A DNA stretch of 64,000 nucleotides from Halomonas sp. 54_146 (GCF_001507855.1 NZ_LGEN01000010.1:42842-106841), one strand, 5' to 3'. Shown: positions 17,377 to 26,498, counted from the first letter of the stretch. Numbers and translations are program-made. The notes: generated by a model not told the origin, from the letters alone.

Positions 17377-18975
17377 ATGTCTAAGCCTTTGCTTTTGGTA
17401 CTCGGCGACCAGCTGTCACTTTCGCTGATAACGCTGCAGGAAGCGCCTGACAACGCAGTGGTTGCCCTGTGCGAGGTTGCCGAAGAAGCCCGTTATGTGC
17501 CGCATCATATACATAAAATCGGCCTCTTTTTGGCCGCCATGCGTCATTTTGCCCAGGCACTGCGCGAAAAAGGTTTTCAAGTGCACTACAGCACCCTAGA
17601 TGACGCCGATAACACCCACTCAATCATCACTGAAGCCGAACGTATTGCCCGTTTATACGGTTGCAATGAGATACGCGCTGCCCGCCCCGGTGAGTGGCGC
17701 TTGTGGCGCGCCATGCAGCAACGCGATAATCCAGCGCTTCCCTGGCGGCTCTTGGAAGATGAGCGTTTTTTCACCACACCCGATGACTTTAGCCGGTGGG
17801 CGAACGGTCGCAAACAGCTACGTTTAGAGTACTTTTATCGCGAGCAGCGCAAGCGCACCGGGCTATTAATGGAGGGTGATGAACCTGCGGGCGGCAAGTG
17901 GAATTTTGACCACGATAATCGACAGCCTATCAAGGCGGCACTTGAGTTTCCTGACCTGCCACACCATCACCACGATACGTTAACGAAAGCAGCCCTGGCA
18001 GACGCCGAACGCCACTTTAGCGATCACATGGGGTCTGTGGATAATTTCAACCTGCCAGTCACTCGTCGACAGGCGCTGGTGGATTTACATCATTTTATAG
18101 ACCATGGATTGGCTAATTTTGGCCGTTATCAGGATGCGATCAGCGATTCAGCGCCTTATTTGTATCATTCCCGGCTTTCAGCAGCGCTTAACATCGGCTT
18201 ACTCTCGCCCCACGAAGTCTGCGAAGCCGCCGAGCAGCGCTACTACAACGGCGACGTACCGATCAACGCTGCTGAAGGGTTTATCCGCCAGGTTCTTGGC
18301 TGGCGCGAGTATGTACGCGGGCTTTATTGGACCCAGATGCCCCGCTACAAACGTGCCAATCAGCTAGGCTTCGAGCGCGATCTGCCAGCGTTTTACTGGA
18401 ATGCGGACACCGATATGCGCTGCCTGCAGCGCGCTATCCAGATGACCATCGACAACAGTTACGCTCACCATATTCAGCGGCTAATGGTCACGGGCAATTT
18501 TGCGCTACTGTGCGGGGTTAAACCCGAGGCACTATGCGACTGGTACCTAGCGGTTTACGCCGATGCCAGCGAGTGGGTAGAACTGCCCAATACGCTTGGC
18601 ATGGTACTTCATGCCGACGGTGGCTTAATGGGCTCCAAGCCCTACTGCGCCTCGGGTAAATATATCGACAAAATGTCCGATCACTGCCAGCACTGCCGCT
18701 ACTCGCCCAAGCAGGTCACCGGGTCTAACGCCTGCCCTTTTAATAGCCTCTACTGGCATTTTCTTGAAACTCATGCCGACCCCCTTAACAACAACCCGCG
18801 TATGAAGCTGATATATGGCTCGCTTAACCGTATGGCCGATGAAAAACGCCACGCTATCCGCCAGCAGGCTGAACATTTTTTAAACCAGCTGCAAACCTCG
18901 CCGGGCTACGGCAAACCCTGCCACACCGCAGGCTATGCGCAACCCACGAGCAAAGCCAATAAGGAGTCTCGATGA
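17377..18975 (+). CDS. Iron-sulfur bacterial cryptochrome/photolyase (FeS-BCP, PhrB/CryB-like)
   Basis: A 532-residue member of the deoxyribodipyrimidine photolyase-related class (COG3046). Well-studied members are (6-4) photolyases carrying FAD, a ribolumazine antenna and a [4Fe-4S] cluster. The N-terminus LLLVLGDQLS and the segment AAEGFIRQVLGWREYVRG are characteristic. Candidate cluster ligands are the cysteines in LLCGV, HCQHC (two) and NACPF, all present. The start at 17377 matches the family; a TTG 36 bases upstream overlaps the inverted repeat. It is translationally coupled (four-base overlap) to the DCC-family gene. Confidence 0.9.
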   Translation: MSKPLLLVLGDQLSLSLITLQEAPDNAVVALCEVAEEARYVPHHIHKIGLFLAAMRHFAQALREKGFQVHYSTLDDADNTHSIITEAERIARLYGCNEIRAARPGEWRLWRAMQQRDNPALPWRLLEDERFFTTPDDFSRWANGRKQLRLEYFYREQRKRTGLLMEGDEPAGGKWNFDHDNRQPIKAALEFPDLPHHHHDTLTKAALADAERHFSDHMGSVDNFNLPVTRRQALVDLHHFIDHGLANFGRYQDAISDSAPYLYHSRLSAALNIGLLSPHEVCEAAEQRYYNGDVPINAAEGFIRQVLGWREYVRGLYWTQMPRYKRANQLGFERDLPAFYWNADTDMRCLQRAIQMTIDNSYAHHIQRLMVTGNFALLCGVKPEALCDWYLAVYADASEWVELPNTLGMVLHADGGLMGSKPYCASGKYIDKMSDHCQHCRYSPKQVTGSNACPFNSLYWHFLETHADPLNNNPRMKLIYGSLNRMADEKRHAIRQQAEHFLNQLQTSPGYGKPCHTAGYAQPTSKANKESR

Positions 18976-19370
18976 GCCGTTTCACACCGCTACACGCCTC
19001 CCCGCCAGTCATATTGTTTCATGATGGCCACTGCCCCTTTTGCCAGCAGGAAGTAGCATGGCTGGAAAAGCATCGCCATCGGGAACATATCCAGCTGGTG
19101 GATATTCAGGCCAAGGATTTTAACGCCCAGGCGCACGGGAAAGAATTTGCCGCGATGATGGGGCAACTGCACCTACGAGATAGTAAGGGAACATGGTATA
19201 TCGGCATGGATGCCAGCCGTGCCCTCTATGCGGTGTTGGGCTATCGGCGGCTGGTGAGGTTCTCTTGCTTACCGGTAATAAGCGGCTTAATGAATGCCGG
19301 TTACCGGTTTTTTGCCCGTCGACGAATTCGATTCGGGCAGTGGTGGGAAAAACGTAAGGGGAAACCTTAG
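18972..19370 (+). CDS. DCC-family protein (DUF393), thiol-disulfide oxidoreductase-like
   Basis: A 132-residue protein with the DCC motif HDGHCPFCQQEVAWL near residues 17-31; the CPFC pair gives the family its suggested thiol-redox role. AAGGAG stands five bases before the ATG, which overlaps the photolyase stop. The tight overlap suggests it serves the same photoreceptor or repair system, but no function is proven. Confidence 0.85.
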   Translation: MSRFTPLHASPPVILFHDGHCPFCQQEVAWLEKHRHREHIQLVDIQAKDFNAQAHGKEFAAMMGQLHLRDSKGTWYIGMDASRALYAVLGYRRLVRFSCLPVISGLMNAGYRFFARRRIRFGQWWEKRKGKP

Positions 19371-19413
19371 CGGTTGTAACACTTTGCTTTAAAAACTAGC
19401 TTTAAAAGCTGGC

Positions 19414-19716
19414 TTAGAACACTAACGGCATGCGTGAAGTGAGCGGTTCACTGTAGTGCGTATCGCGGCCAATCACTTCATCATGAGGCACATGCTGGAC
19501 TAAATAAGCACGGCTTATGCCTGCCCGCTTAAGCTCCATATAGACATCGTCTAGCGCACGAAAAAGCATTGGCTTGGCACGCTGCATTAGCATGTGGCGC
19601 GTACCCTCAACATCTTCTAGCTCAATTTGATAAAAACGACTGCCCGAATGGGTAATCACGCGTATTTCAAAATTGTCGTGACTAGCGACAAACTGTTTAA
19701 GATCCTTCAGTTCCAT
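19414..19716 (-). CDS. DUF6482 family protein
   Basis: A 100-residue soluble protein, recognised as the DUF6482 type common in Halomonas and Pseudomonas; function unknown. The pattern SRFYQIELEDVEGTRHML is typical. AGGAG lies before the ATG with good spacing. A candidate promoter upstream has TTGCAC and TATATG 17 bases apart on the minus strand. The 5' leader carries two copies of a ~17-bp unit (19729-19762). Confidence 0.7.
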   Translation of the reverse strand: MELKDLKQFVASHDNFEIRVITHSGSRFYQIELEDVEGTRHMLMQRAKPMLFRALDDVYMELKRAGISRAYLVQHVPHDEVIGRDTHYSEPLTSRMPLVF

Positions 19717-19890
19717 GGCTCTCTCCTATTTTTTATAGATGTCATGTTTTTATAGATATCGTGAGGGCACAGCATGACTGCACCCAATGACGATTCTGTT
19801 GCCAGATTATTGCAATATCATTACATAGATATTCACATATAATACTAAGGCAACAATAGTGCAAGAGAGTTCCGGACGGAAAGTGCTCTT

Positions 19891-19931
19891 AGCAGAAAGC
19901 GTTTTAAGCAGAAAGCGTTTTAAGCAGAAAG
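19891..19931. repeat. 16-bp tandem repeat, 2.6 copies
   Basis: The unit AGCAGAAAGCGTTTTA repeats exactly at 19891 and 19907 and is followed by nine bases of a third copy. The 283-base gap 19717-19999 otherwise holds only the leader and promoter of the DUF6482 gene and shows no coding frame. Confidence 0.75.
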
Positions 19932-19999
19932 AGCCCTTGGCTGAAGCGTTAAGCCTGAAGCATTAAGAAATAAGGCGGCTCACGCTCATTGGCCTTGTC

Positions 20000-20293
20000 T
20001 CACTGATACTCAGAAGGATCAATGGCTTTGCCAAGCGAATTGCGGTCAATCCAGTTACCGCCTTTGGTTTCTTTATAGCGGAATACCACCTTGTCACCCA
20101 CCGTAACGGGGAGCTCACCATCTTCGGTTTGGTAGCTGTACTTCTCACCTGCCACCACCAAATGATAGCGATAAAGATCTGGCATACCCAACCACTCTTT
20201 GAAAGGCCCCTCGCGCTCTAGCGCTTCTAATTCACCACGACCTTCAAGCTTAGGAAGACGCTGCCGATTACCGCGCTTAAATCCACCTGCCAT
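20000..20293 (-). CDS. Conserved small protein of unknown function
   Basis: I do not recognise the 97-residue product. It has a basic N-terminus (GGFKRGNRQRLPK) followed by an all-beta-looking domain with VTVGDKVVFRYKETKGGNW, which would suit an SH3- or OB-like barrel. GGGAG lies six bases before the ATG, which makes a real gene likely. No signal peptide or membrane segment. It follows dnaB on the same strand, 102 bases after its stop side, and its 5' leader is made of the repeats at 20304-20357. Confidence 0.6.
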   Translation of the reverse strand: MAGGFKRGNRQRLPKLEGRGELEALEREGPFKEWLGMPDLYRYHLVVAGEKYSYQTEDGELPVTVGDKVVFRYKETKGGNWIDRNSLGKAIDPSEYQ

Positions 20294-20303
20294 TTGCTAC
20301 TCC

Positions 20304-20357
20304 CGTCATTTGCATGTAGTTCGTCATTTGCACGTAGTCCCGTCATTTGCAGCTAGC
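20304..20357. repeat. Three degenerate 17-19 bp tandem units
   Basis: Each unit begins CGTCATTTGCA (20304, 20322, 20341). They fill the spacer between dnaB's 3' side and the small unknown gene, ending at its ribosome binding site. Confidence 0.7.
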
Positions 20358-20395
20358 GGGTGGTGCATTATACGAATTCAACTTCCACCCTCAAG

Positions 20396-23300
20396 TTAAT
20401 CGCCAAAGGAATCGCCGTAACTATCCGGAGCCAAATCTTCAAAGCGGGTATATTTACCGATAAACGCCATATGCACCGTGCCGATAGGCCCGTTACGCTG
20501 CTTACCGATAATTAACTCCGCAATTCCCTGGTTATCAGGGTTGTCCGGATTATAAACCTCATCGCGATAAACAAAGGCGATGACGTCCGCATCCTGCTCA
20601 ATCGCGCCCGAGTTATGGCTCACAATACCGTCCGCCAACCAGCAGGCATTACCAGGCACGGTTAAATCGAACACTTCCTCTTCACCACAAGAACGTATCG
20701 CGACGATTCGGTCCCAGAACAGGTCACTGACCGCCATCTGCTTTAAGGCATCGTCTTGCAGCACGTCAGCATAGGTCGATAGGGTCTCGCGAGAGGGCGA
20801 AAATCTGAAGTGCGAAGTACCGCCGTAAGATGTACCCCGCATCGTGGCCATCCGCCGTTGGCTAATTCCCTTAGCGCTCATCTCTTGCTTAACGTACTCA
20901 AATACTTCCTGGGGAAACGTATCGATATTGGTATTGCTGTTAACTCTAGTCGATAGCACCTGCTGTAAAGCGGATTGCTGGTGGCCAAACGCGCCAATAC
21001 GCTGAGCAAAGCGCTGCTGCTGCTCTGATCCCGACACATCGGCGGTGTACCAGCCATCACCTTTGCCAGCAACCACATGACGAATCCGAGTAACAATGCC
21101 AAAACGCAGTAGCAGTGCGCTCACATCATCAATGAGACGGCGGCTAACCGTCGAAAAGTAGATCCGCGTTCGCTGATTAGCCGCTGTGGTTATACTGCCG
21201 TCTGTCGCCCATAGGTGGCGTAAAAACAGTGCCACTTGCTCGTTGGATAGCTGGAAAATAGCGGCTGGAATATGCTTTTCAGCTGAGCGCTGCCCAAACA
21301 CCCCCAATGCTTTTAGCCAGCGGCCAACCCCAGTGGCGTGCCACCGATTACCGTTCCCGGCAATCACCAATTGGTGCCAGTTGCCTCGCCCGGCATGTCG
21401 GGTGACCGTCGATCCAAACTGCTCAGCAGCATGTTTAACGGCGTCACTGTTCGCTTCACTGGCTGTTGTATAACGCAGTGGCTGCCCTTTTACATAGCTA
21501 CCATCGCCCAGCAAATGCGCCATCAAGATAATCGCATGTTCATCCCATACGTGCGGCGTGACTGGCTCTGGCAGCTGTCGCGCCATAGCAATACGATCAC
21601 CCACTTTAAGGTTGGCGACAGTTTTCCAGTCCCACAGCGCCTTGAGGCGATGTTCACCGGTGCAGCGAATACGCCGACCGCTAGCCAGCGAGACCTCAAA
21701 GACAGGCTTGGTACCCACCGACCATACCAGATCGGTCTCCGCGTCCTGTAACGTCCCTTGCTCACTCATTGAGATAACGCGGGGCGTTTGGCCCACCAGC
21801 TCGCGAATGGGCATCCGCTCGCCGCTGGCGAGCATAACCAGCGTTTCACCCGTGACACATTCCCTCAAATCCGACATGACTGGGCGCTTGTTGGGACGCT
21901 GCTCCAACGAGCGGTTCAGCTGTGAAAGTGCAACCACAGGGCAGTTAAATTCTTTCGCCAAGCCTTTTAATGAACGCGAAATCTCTGAAATTTCACCGGT
22001 GCGGTTTTCATTGAAGCCGGGGATCTGCATCAACTGAAGATAATCGATCATCACCAGCGCTATATTGCCGTGTTCACGCACGACACGGCGTAGCCTTGAA
22101 CGCATCTCATTGGGTGAGAGTGCCGCGGTATCGTCAATAAACAGCTGCTTGTCTTTGAGCAGGTTAACGGCAGAGGTTAAGCGCGGCCAATCCTCATCTT
22201 CCAGCTGCCCGGTACGCACACGGGTTTGATCAATCCTGCCCAGCGACGACAGCATGCGCAGCATCAGAGACTCTGCGGGCATCTCCATGGAGAACACCAT
22301 GACCGGCTTATCGCTAGAAATAACCGCATGCTCAACCAGGTTCATCGCGAAGGTGGTGTTGTGGACACAGATATCTTCGGCGACGAAATTATGTGTGTCA
22401 TCCACTGACAAGTCGTAGACCTGCTGACTGCCAAGCGGCTCGATGGCGACAATTTCATCCCAATACACATCGGATGTGGCTAAATTTTCAAGATACACAT
22501 CCCTTTCTAACAGGCAAGCAAATTCGGCGGCTCGGCGACGCGATAGGCACCGCTCGCTACCTGCTGATAGATGCGGGTTGTAACCCACTGGCAAGGACTT
22601 ACCTGCCTGCTCAAACAGCTGACGCCAAGACCGCTGCCCTTTTTTGGCAAGCACATAGCGATTGACCGATTTAGGCAGGCTGTCGCGATTACTATGTGCG
22701 CGCTTAGTGTCAATACAGGCGCTAAGCGCTTCTAAGGCCCGCTCTTTGCTAAAAATACCAATATCTTGGATGAACCGCTTCAGGCTTGCCTGGTCGAGTA
22801 TCTCAAGTTCCCAGGGTGATTGGCACAGATTGGCATAGTGATTCTGTTTCTCTCGAATTTTGCTCAAAACACCAAAGCGCAGTAACAAATGCTGTACATC
22901 ACGAATCAACTCACGACTTGATGAAGCATAGCTGACACGGCCTTGGCTATTTGCCTGTACAAAGGCACTACCGTCACAGGCAAAGAGACGATTGAGAAAT
23001 AGTGCTAACAGCTGTTTAGGTAAGCGAAATACGCAGTCTGGCATCCGTTTATGCAGTGCTTTTTTCGCCCAAACACCATGCGCTTCAAGGAACATCCTCA
23101 CAGGGTTCGGAGCGTTTTTTGCTATAGCGCCATAGTCAAAATCAGCATCGCCAAGCGTTGAAGGTATGCTTAGCGACTCACAAAGACGCAAAAACGTTGG
23201 CTGAGCTGGAACGGTCTTTCCGTTACACCAGGCACTTACGGCAGCCTTACTCACGTTTAGTAGCGATGCCAGTGCCTCTCCGGTCATGCTATGCGCTTGC

Positions 23301-24553
23301 AGCTTCATACGTAAGCTGTTTGCAAACTGCTCTCTTAAAGGGCGTAGACGCTCAGCATCGCGGCTCACCCGCAGAGCTGGCGTTCGCCCCTTGTTTTCTG
23401 CAGCATCTTCAACCAAACGGCACGTTACACCAGGAAAATGACTTACCGCTTGGGCAAAATCCGCACGCAGTTCCGGGCTACTATTGGTGAACATCGGGCA
23501 GGCCTGCGTCGTGCCTCCATCGGCTAGCATAAAAGCTAAGACTTTCACCTGATACTCAGGCATGGCTTCATGGCCAAACACCGGTATTTCACGGGGCACA
23601 GCAATACGTTCGCCAACGGCTATTTCGTGAAGTGGCTTCCAACCCTCTCCAGTTAAAAACGGGTGTGTTAGCGTTGTCGCAACTTCTCTCCCTGTTGCGG
23701 TACGAACACGGAAAACGGGTTTTTGACCGTCATCAACAAACGCCGATGCCTGCGATTTTTTCAGCTTAAAATCATCGGTTAACGTAAAAAGCCGAGCTTG
23801 TTGACGAGCTACCAGCTCATCAATCGTGACTAGTGCCCCGGTATCAGGGTCCACTAGGCGCGACCCACTCATCAAGCACTTACCCATCGAGGGACGGCCA
23901 GCAATGACCACCATGTCTGAAGGCTGCAACCCCGTGGTCATCTCATCCAGATCACGGAAGCCAGTCGAAAGCCCGGTCATTTCACCTTTAAGGTTAAACA
24001 ACTCATCAATGCGGTCGACGGCTTTGGTTAGCAGCTCACTCATGCCAATAGGGCCGCCAGTTTTAGGCCGCTCCTCGGCAATCTGGAACACCAATCGCTC
24101 GGCTTCATTGAGCAGTTCGTCTGCCGGGCGCCCCTGCGGTGAAAAGGCACTATCCGCAATTTGATTAGCAGCGCGAATCAGCTTACGTAGCGTCGCGCGC
24201 TCGCGCACGATATCCGCGTAAGCGCGAATATTGCTCGCAGAAGGCGTGTTACGCGCAAGCTCAGCCAGAAATGCCAAACCGCCAACAGTGTCTAATTGGT
24301 CGCGCGCTTCGAGCGCCTCAGAGAGAGTGACCACGTCTAATGGCTGGGCAGACTCAGCCAGATGAATCATGACGTTGAACACCAAACGGTGCTCGTAACG
24401 GTAAAAATCATCCGCCACCAAGCGCTCTGAAACGTTATCCCAGGCTTGGTTATCCAGCATCAGCCCGCCTAATACCGACTGCTCCGCCTCAAGCGAATGC
24501 GGCGGCAGTTTTAGCGCTGCCGTTTCTTGATCAGCATTAGGCTGGTCTTGCAT
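20396..24553 (-). CDS. dnaB: Replicative DNA helicase DnaB precursor with two inteins
   Basis: DnaB unwinds the replication fork as a hexamer. The precursor has 1385 residues; removal of two inteins (507 and 416 residues) leaves 462, close to E. coli DnaB (471). The first intein splits the Walker A loop between GRPSMGK and TTFAMN. The second sits between VMSDLRE and SGAIEQDAD in the late conserved helicase region. Walker B is MIDYLQLM. GGAG stands six bases before the ATG at 24553; a reading-frame extension of nine residues lacks support. Without splicing the ATPase site cannot form, so helicase activity depends on intein removal. Confidence 0.97.
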   Translation of the reverse strand: MQDQPNADQETAALKLPPHSLEAEQSVLGGLMLDNQAWDNVSERLVADDFYRYEHRLVFNVMIHLAESAQPLDVVTLSEALEARDQLDTVGGLAFLAELARNTPSASNIRAYADIVRERATLRKLIRAANQIADSAFSPQGRPADELLNEAERLVFQIAEERPKTGGPIGMSELLTKAVDRIDELFNLKGEMTGLSTGFRDLDEMTTGLQPSDMVVIAGRPSMGKCLMSGSRLVDPDTGALVTIDELVARQQARLFTLTDDFKLKKSQASAFVDDGQKPVFRVRTATGREVATTLTHPFLTGEGWKPLHEIAVGERIAVPREIPVFGHEAMPEYQVKVLAFMLADGGTTQACPMFTNSSPELRADFAQAVSHFPGVTCRLVEDAAENKGRTPALRVSRDAERLRPLREQFANSLRMKLQAHSMTGEALASLLNVSKAAVSAWCNGKTVPAQPTFLRLCESLSIPSTLGDADFDYGAIAKNAPNPVRMFLEAHGVWAKKALHKRMPDCVFRLPKQLLALFLNRLFACDGSAFVQANSQGRVSYASSSRELIRDVQHLLLRFGVLSKIREKQNHYANLCQSPWELEILDQASLKRFIQDIGIFSKERALEALSACIDTKRAHSNRDSLPKSVNRYVLAKKGQRSWRQLFEQAGKSLPVGYNPHLSAGSERCLSRRRAAEFACLLERDVYLENLATSDVYWDEIVAIEPLGSQQVYDLSVDDTHNFVAEDICVHNTTFAMNLVEHAVISSDKPVMVFSMEMPAESLMLRMLSSLGRIDQTRVRTGQLEDEDWPRLTSAVNLLKDKQLFIDDTAALSPNEMRSRLRRVVREHGNIALVMIDYLQLMQIPGFNENRTGEISEISRSLKGLAKEFNCPVVALSQLNRSLEQRPNKRPVMSDLRECVTGETLVMLASGERMPIRELVGQTPRVISMSEQGTLQDAETDLVWSVGTKPVFEVSLASGRRIRCTGEHRLKALWDWKTVANLKVGDRIAMARQLPEPVTPHVWDEHAIILMAHLLGDGSYVKGQPLRYTTASEANSDAVKHAAEQFGSTVTRHAGRGNWHQLVIAGNGNRWHATGVGRWLKALGVFGQRSAEKHIPAAIFQLSNEQVALFLRHLWATDGSITTAANQRTRIYFSTVSRRLIDDVSALLLRFGIVTRIRHVVAGKGDGWYTADVSGSEQQQRFAQRIGAFGHQQSALQQVLSTRVNSNTNIDTFPQEVFEYVKQEMSAKGISQRRMATMRGTSYGGTSHFRFSPSRETLSTYADVLQDDALKQMAVSDLFWDRIVAIRSCGEEEVFDLTVPGNACWLADGIVSHNSGAIEQDADVIAFVYRDEVYNPDNPDNQGIAELIIGKQRNGPIGTVHMAFIGKYTRFEDLAPDSYGDSFGD
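20612..21859 (-). mobile_element. Intein DnaB-b with LAGLIDADG homing endonuclease
   Basis: This in-frame insertion of 416 codons starts with Cys (CVTGETLV) and ends with SHN, followed by Ser as the first extein residue. Block B is CTGEHRLK. Two LAGLIDADG-type motifs, LMAHLLGDGS and LRHLWATDGS, keep their active-site aspartates, so the homing endonuclease may be active. A segment after the endonuclease (VKQEMSAKGISQRRMATMRG) looks like an added helix-turn-helix. Boundaries were set by restoring the uninterrupted DnaB sequence. Confidence 0.95.
22358..23878 (-). mobile_element. Intein DnaB-a in the P-loop, with homing endonuclease and inserted HTH domain
   Basis: An insertion of 507 codons starting with Cys (CLMSGSRLVD) and ending VHN, with Thr as the first downstream extein residue. 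Block B is TLTHPFLT. The endonuclease motifs are LAFMLADGG and LNRLFACDGS, both with intact aspartate. Between them lies a helix-turn-helix like that of XRE repressors (MTGEALASLLNVSKAAVSAW), which may help recognise the target site. It occupies the Walker A site, the most conserved place of the host gene. Confidence 0.95.
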
Positions 24554-24637
24554 AGCGTACTCCTTTAAACACGACGGCATGGCTAGTAAAGAGGTTTATC
24601 TTAGCGGCAGCAGTGAAGCGCGACCACCCGCATTGTT

Positions 24638-24674
24638 TAGTGGTTACGATCCATGTCTAGTGGTTACGATCCAT
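24638..24674. repeat. Two 17-bp direct repeats upstream of dnaB
   Basis: TAGTGGTTACGATCCAT occurs exactly at 24638-24654 and 24658-24674, a 20-base period, with a third decayed copy (AATGGTTGCAATG) after it. They fall in the 358-base gap between dnaB and rplI, whose other contents are two terminators and the 16-bp repeat array. Confidence 0.75.
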
Positions 24675-24727
24675 TTAATGGTTGCAATGTAAATGCAGAT
24701 GTAATGGCTGTGATGTAGACGTTAGCT

Positions 24728-24757
24728 AAAAAACTGTGCGCAAAGGCACAGTTTTTT
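24728..24757 (-). terminator. Second terminator between rplI and dnaB
   Basis: AACTGTGC (24732-24739) pairs with GCACAGTT (24746-24753), flanked by A-run and T-run on both sides, so it can work in both directions. Confidence 0.75.
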
Positions 24758-24766
24758 AGGCAGCAT

Positions 24767-24846
24767 CCAGAAATAACCAAATCTAGAAATTATTAAATCC
24801 AGAAATAGCCAGGCTCAGAAATAGCTAGGTCCAGAAATAACAAAAG
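24767..24846. repeat. Five degenerate 16-bp tandem units
   Basis: Units begin at 24767, 24783, 24799, 24815 and 24831, each close to CCAGAAATARCYARRY. The last unit overlaps the base of the rplI terminator. The exact 16-base period and gradual divergence suggest old replication-slippage events. Confidence 0.8.
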
Positions 24847-24870
24847 GCGCGGGGAAGCCCCGCGCCTTTT
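24842..24870 (-). terminator. Terminator of the rpsF-rpsR-DUF2232-rplI operon
   Basis: AAAAGGCGCGGGG (24842-24854) and its complement (24858-24870) form a 13-base-pair stem with loop AAG; on the minus strand it ends in TTTT. It lies 42 bases after the rplI stop. Confidence 0.9.
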
Positions 24871-24911
24871 GAGGCGAGCGTGTTAGTGCACTTAGTCACT
24901 ACATTACGTAG

Positions 24912-25358
24912 TTACTCTGCAACTACCACTACGCGTACAACGGCATCCACTTCAGCGTGCAAGTGAAGGGCGATGTCGTATTCACCGGTCTGGCGAATCG
25001 GGCCATTCGGCATGCGTACTTCGCTCTTGGCAACATCGATGCCAGCAGAGGAAATCGCGTCAGCCAAGTCACGCGGACCGATAGAGCCAAACAGCTTACC
25101 TTCGTCGCCTGCTTTGGAAACCAAAGACAGCTCGATGTCGTTTAGCTGCTCAGCGCGCGCTTCGGCTTCTGCCTTACGCTCAGCGGCCTGCGCTTCTAGC
25201 TCAGCACGCTGGGCTTGAAACGCTTCAAGATTGTCTTTGGTGGCCGGTACGGCTAAGCCGTAAGGCACCAAATAGTTACGACCATAACCAGGCTTTACAG
25301 TGACCTTGTCACCCAGGCCGCCCAGCTTACCAATGTTGTCGAGCAGAATGACTTCCAT
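24912..25358 (-). CDS. rplI: 50S ribosomal protein L9
   Basis: A 148-residue protein starting [19 protein letters not shown] with the L9 signature [17 protein letters not shown], the long connecting helix and the C-terminal globular domain. It binds 23S rRNA domain V. Last gene of the ribosomal operon; start spacing of 15 bases from the DUF2232 gene. Confidence 0.98.
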   Translation of the reverse strand: MEVILLDNIGKLGGLGDKVTVKPGYGRNYLVPYGLAVPATKDNLEAFQAQRAELEAQAAERKAEAEARAEQLNDIELSLVSKAGDEGKLFGSIGPRDLADAISSAGIDVAKSEVRMPNGPIRQTGEYDIALHLHAEVDAVVRVVVVAE

Positions 25359-25373
25359 CTCGTAAACCTCTTG

Positions 25374-26228
25374 TCAGTTGCTGCGGGCAAGGCGTGCGCG
25401 AACGTTCGCGAATGTATCAATCAGCCCCAACAGCAGCACAATGAGAATCGTGGGCCAGGTCGTGATTAGCAGCACATAAAATGCCACCAACCACAGCCCG
25501 TTCATCCCCTTTAATCCAATAAACCCATGCACTAACGCAACGCCAGCAACCAATAGCGGAACCCAGCCAAGCATAGCCAGCGCGCTAGCGCCAAACGCCA
25601 TGCCTGCTACCCCAATCGCTACCAAAATAGCGAGCTCTTTAGGGGTTAAGCGCAGTGCGTGAAACTCTTCACGAAAGCCGCCTGGGTTGTACAACCCAGC
25701 TTGCCAGCTACGCGCAAGCGCTAAACACACTATCGCTGCCAACAGCACGACAAGCCCGGTTACCCCACCTACCACTAGCGCGGTAAGGGTTTGGGTGTCG
25801 TAGCCCTGGTTGGCAAATTCCGTGAGCATGCGGTCCACTTCTTCTGAACCTTCCCGCAACTGCTCTAGCATTAGCTCGGTACCACCTGGTGGGCTGAAGA
25901 TACCGAGGTGAACCATTACAGCAGCAACCAGTGTTCCTGCAATTAAGGTTTCGCCCCAACGCATCCTCTCGCGCAGAATAACGGCCATCAGCGTTACCAG
26001 CAGTATGCTAGCAAGCGGAATCACGTCACCCTGAGCCCACCACCAGCCAGCCGGCAATGCTCCAGCTATGATGACCGGTAGCGCAGGCACAAAGCCTTTA
26101 CGTAAGGTCATCAACGCGGCGATGGCTGCTCCTAACCAGAACAACCAAGGCACTAGCGTTGCTAGGGCCGCCCCGCCTGCAGCGTAAGGCGTGCCCCGCA
26201 TTAGCCATCGGGCTAGCGCCAGCATCAC
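25374..26228 (-). CDS. DUF2232 membrane protein
   Basis: A 284-residue polytopic inner-membrane protein with about eight hydrophobic segments and a charged periplasmic stretch near residues 120-145. Its location between rpsR and rplI and the LYNPGGFREEFHALRL segment fit the DUF2232 (YybS-like) family of gammaproteobacteria. Function unknown; in this family ECF-transporter-like folds are suspected. It begins nine bases after the rpsR stop. Confidence 0.85.
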   Translation of the reverse strand: MMLALARWLMRGTPYAAGGAALATLVPWLFWLGAAIAALMTLRKGFVPALPVIIAGALPAGWWWAQGDVIPLASILLVTLMAVILRERMRWGETLIAGTLVAAVMVHLGIFSPPGGTELMLEQLREGSEEVDRMLTEFANQGYDTQTLTALVVGGVTGLVVLLAAIVCLALARSWQAGLYNPGGFREEFHALRLTPKELAILVAIGVAGMAFGASALAMLGWVPLLVAGVALVHGFIGLKGMNGLWLVAFYVLLITTWPTILIVLLLGLIDTFANVRARLARSN

Positions 26229-26237
26229 GTTAAACGC

Positions 26238-26465
26238 TTACTGGTGGCTATCGGAGTAGGGCAGCAGTGCCAGATAACGCGAGCGCTTAATAGCAGTCGC
26301 CAACTGACGCTGATAGCGTGCTTTGGTACCGGTAATACGGCTTGGAACGATCTTGCCGGTTTCGGTGACGTAAGCCTTCAGCGTATCCAGATCTTTGTAG
26401 TCGATCTGCTTGATGCCTTCAGCAGTGAAGCGGCAAAACTTGCGGCGACGGAAAAAACGTGCCAT
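26238..26465 (-). CDS. rpsR: 30S ribosomal protein S18
   Basis: A 75-residue basic protein: [13 protein letters not shown] start, then [19 protein letters not shown] and [15 protein letters not shown], all standard S18 sequence. It forms a heterodimer with S6 on the platform of the 30S subunit. It lies 33 bases after rpsF. Confidence 0.98.
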   Translation of the reverse strand: MARFFRRRKFCRFTAEGIKQIDYKDLDTLKAYVTETGKIVPSRITGTKARYQRQLATAIKRSRYLALLPYSDSHQ

Positions 26466-26498
26466 GGACTAGCTCCTTAAAACGTGCAGTGAATAAAA

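Noticed and set aside
19891..24846. Short direct repeats as a possible CRISPR array
   Set aside because: Units are 16-20 bp, directly adjacent, without unique spacers, and no cas genes are present.
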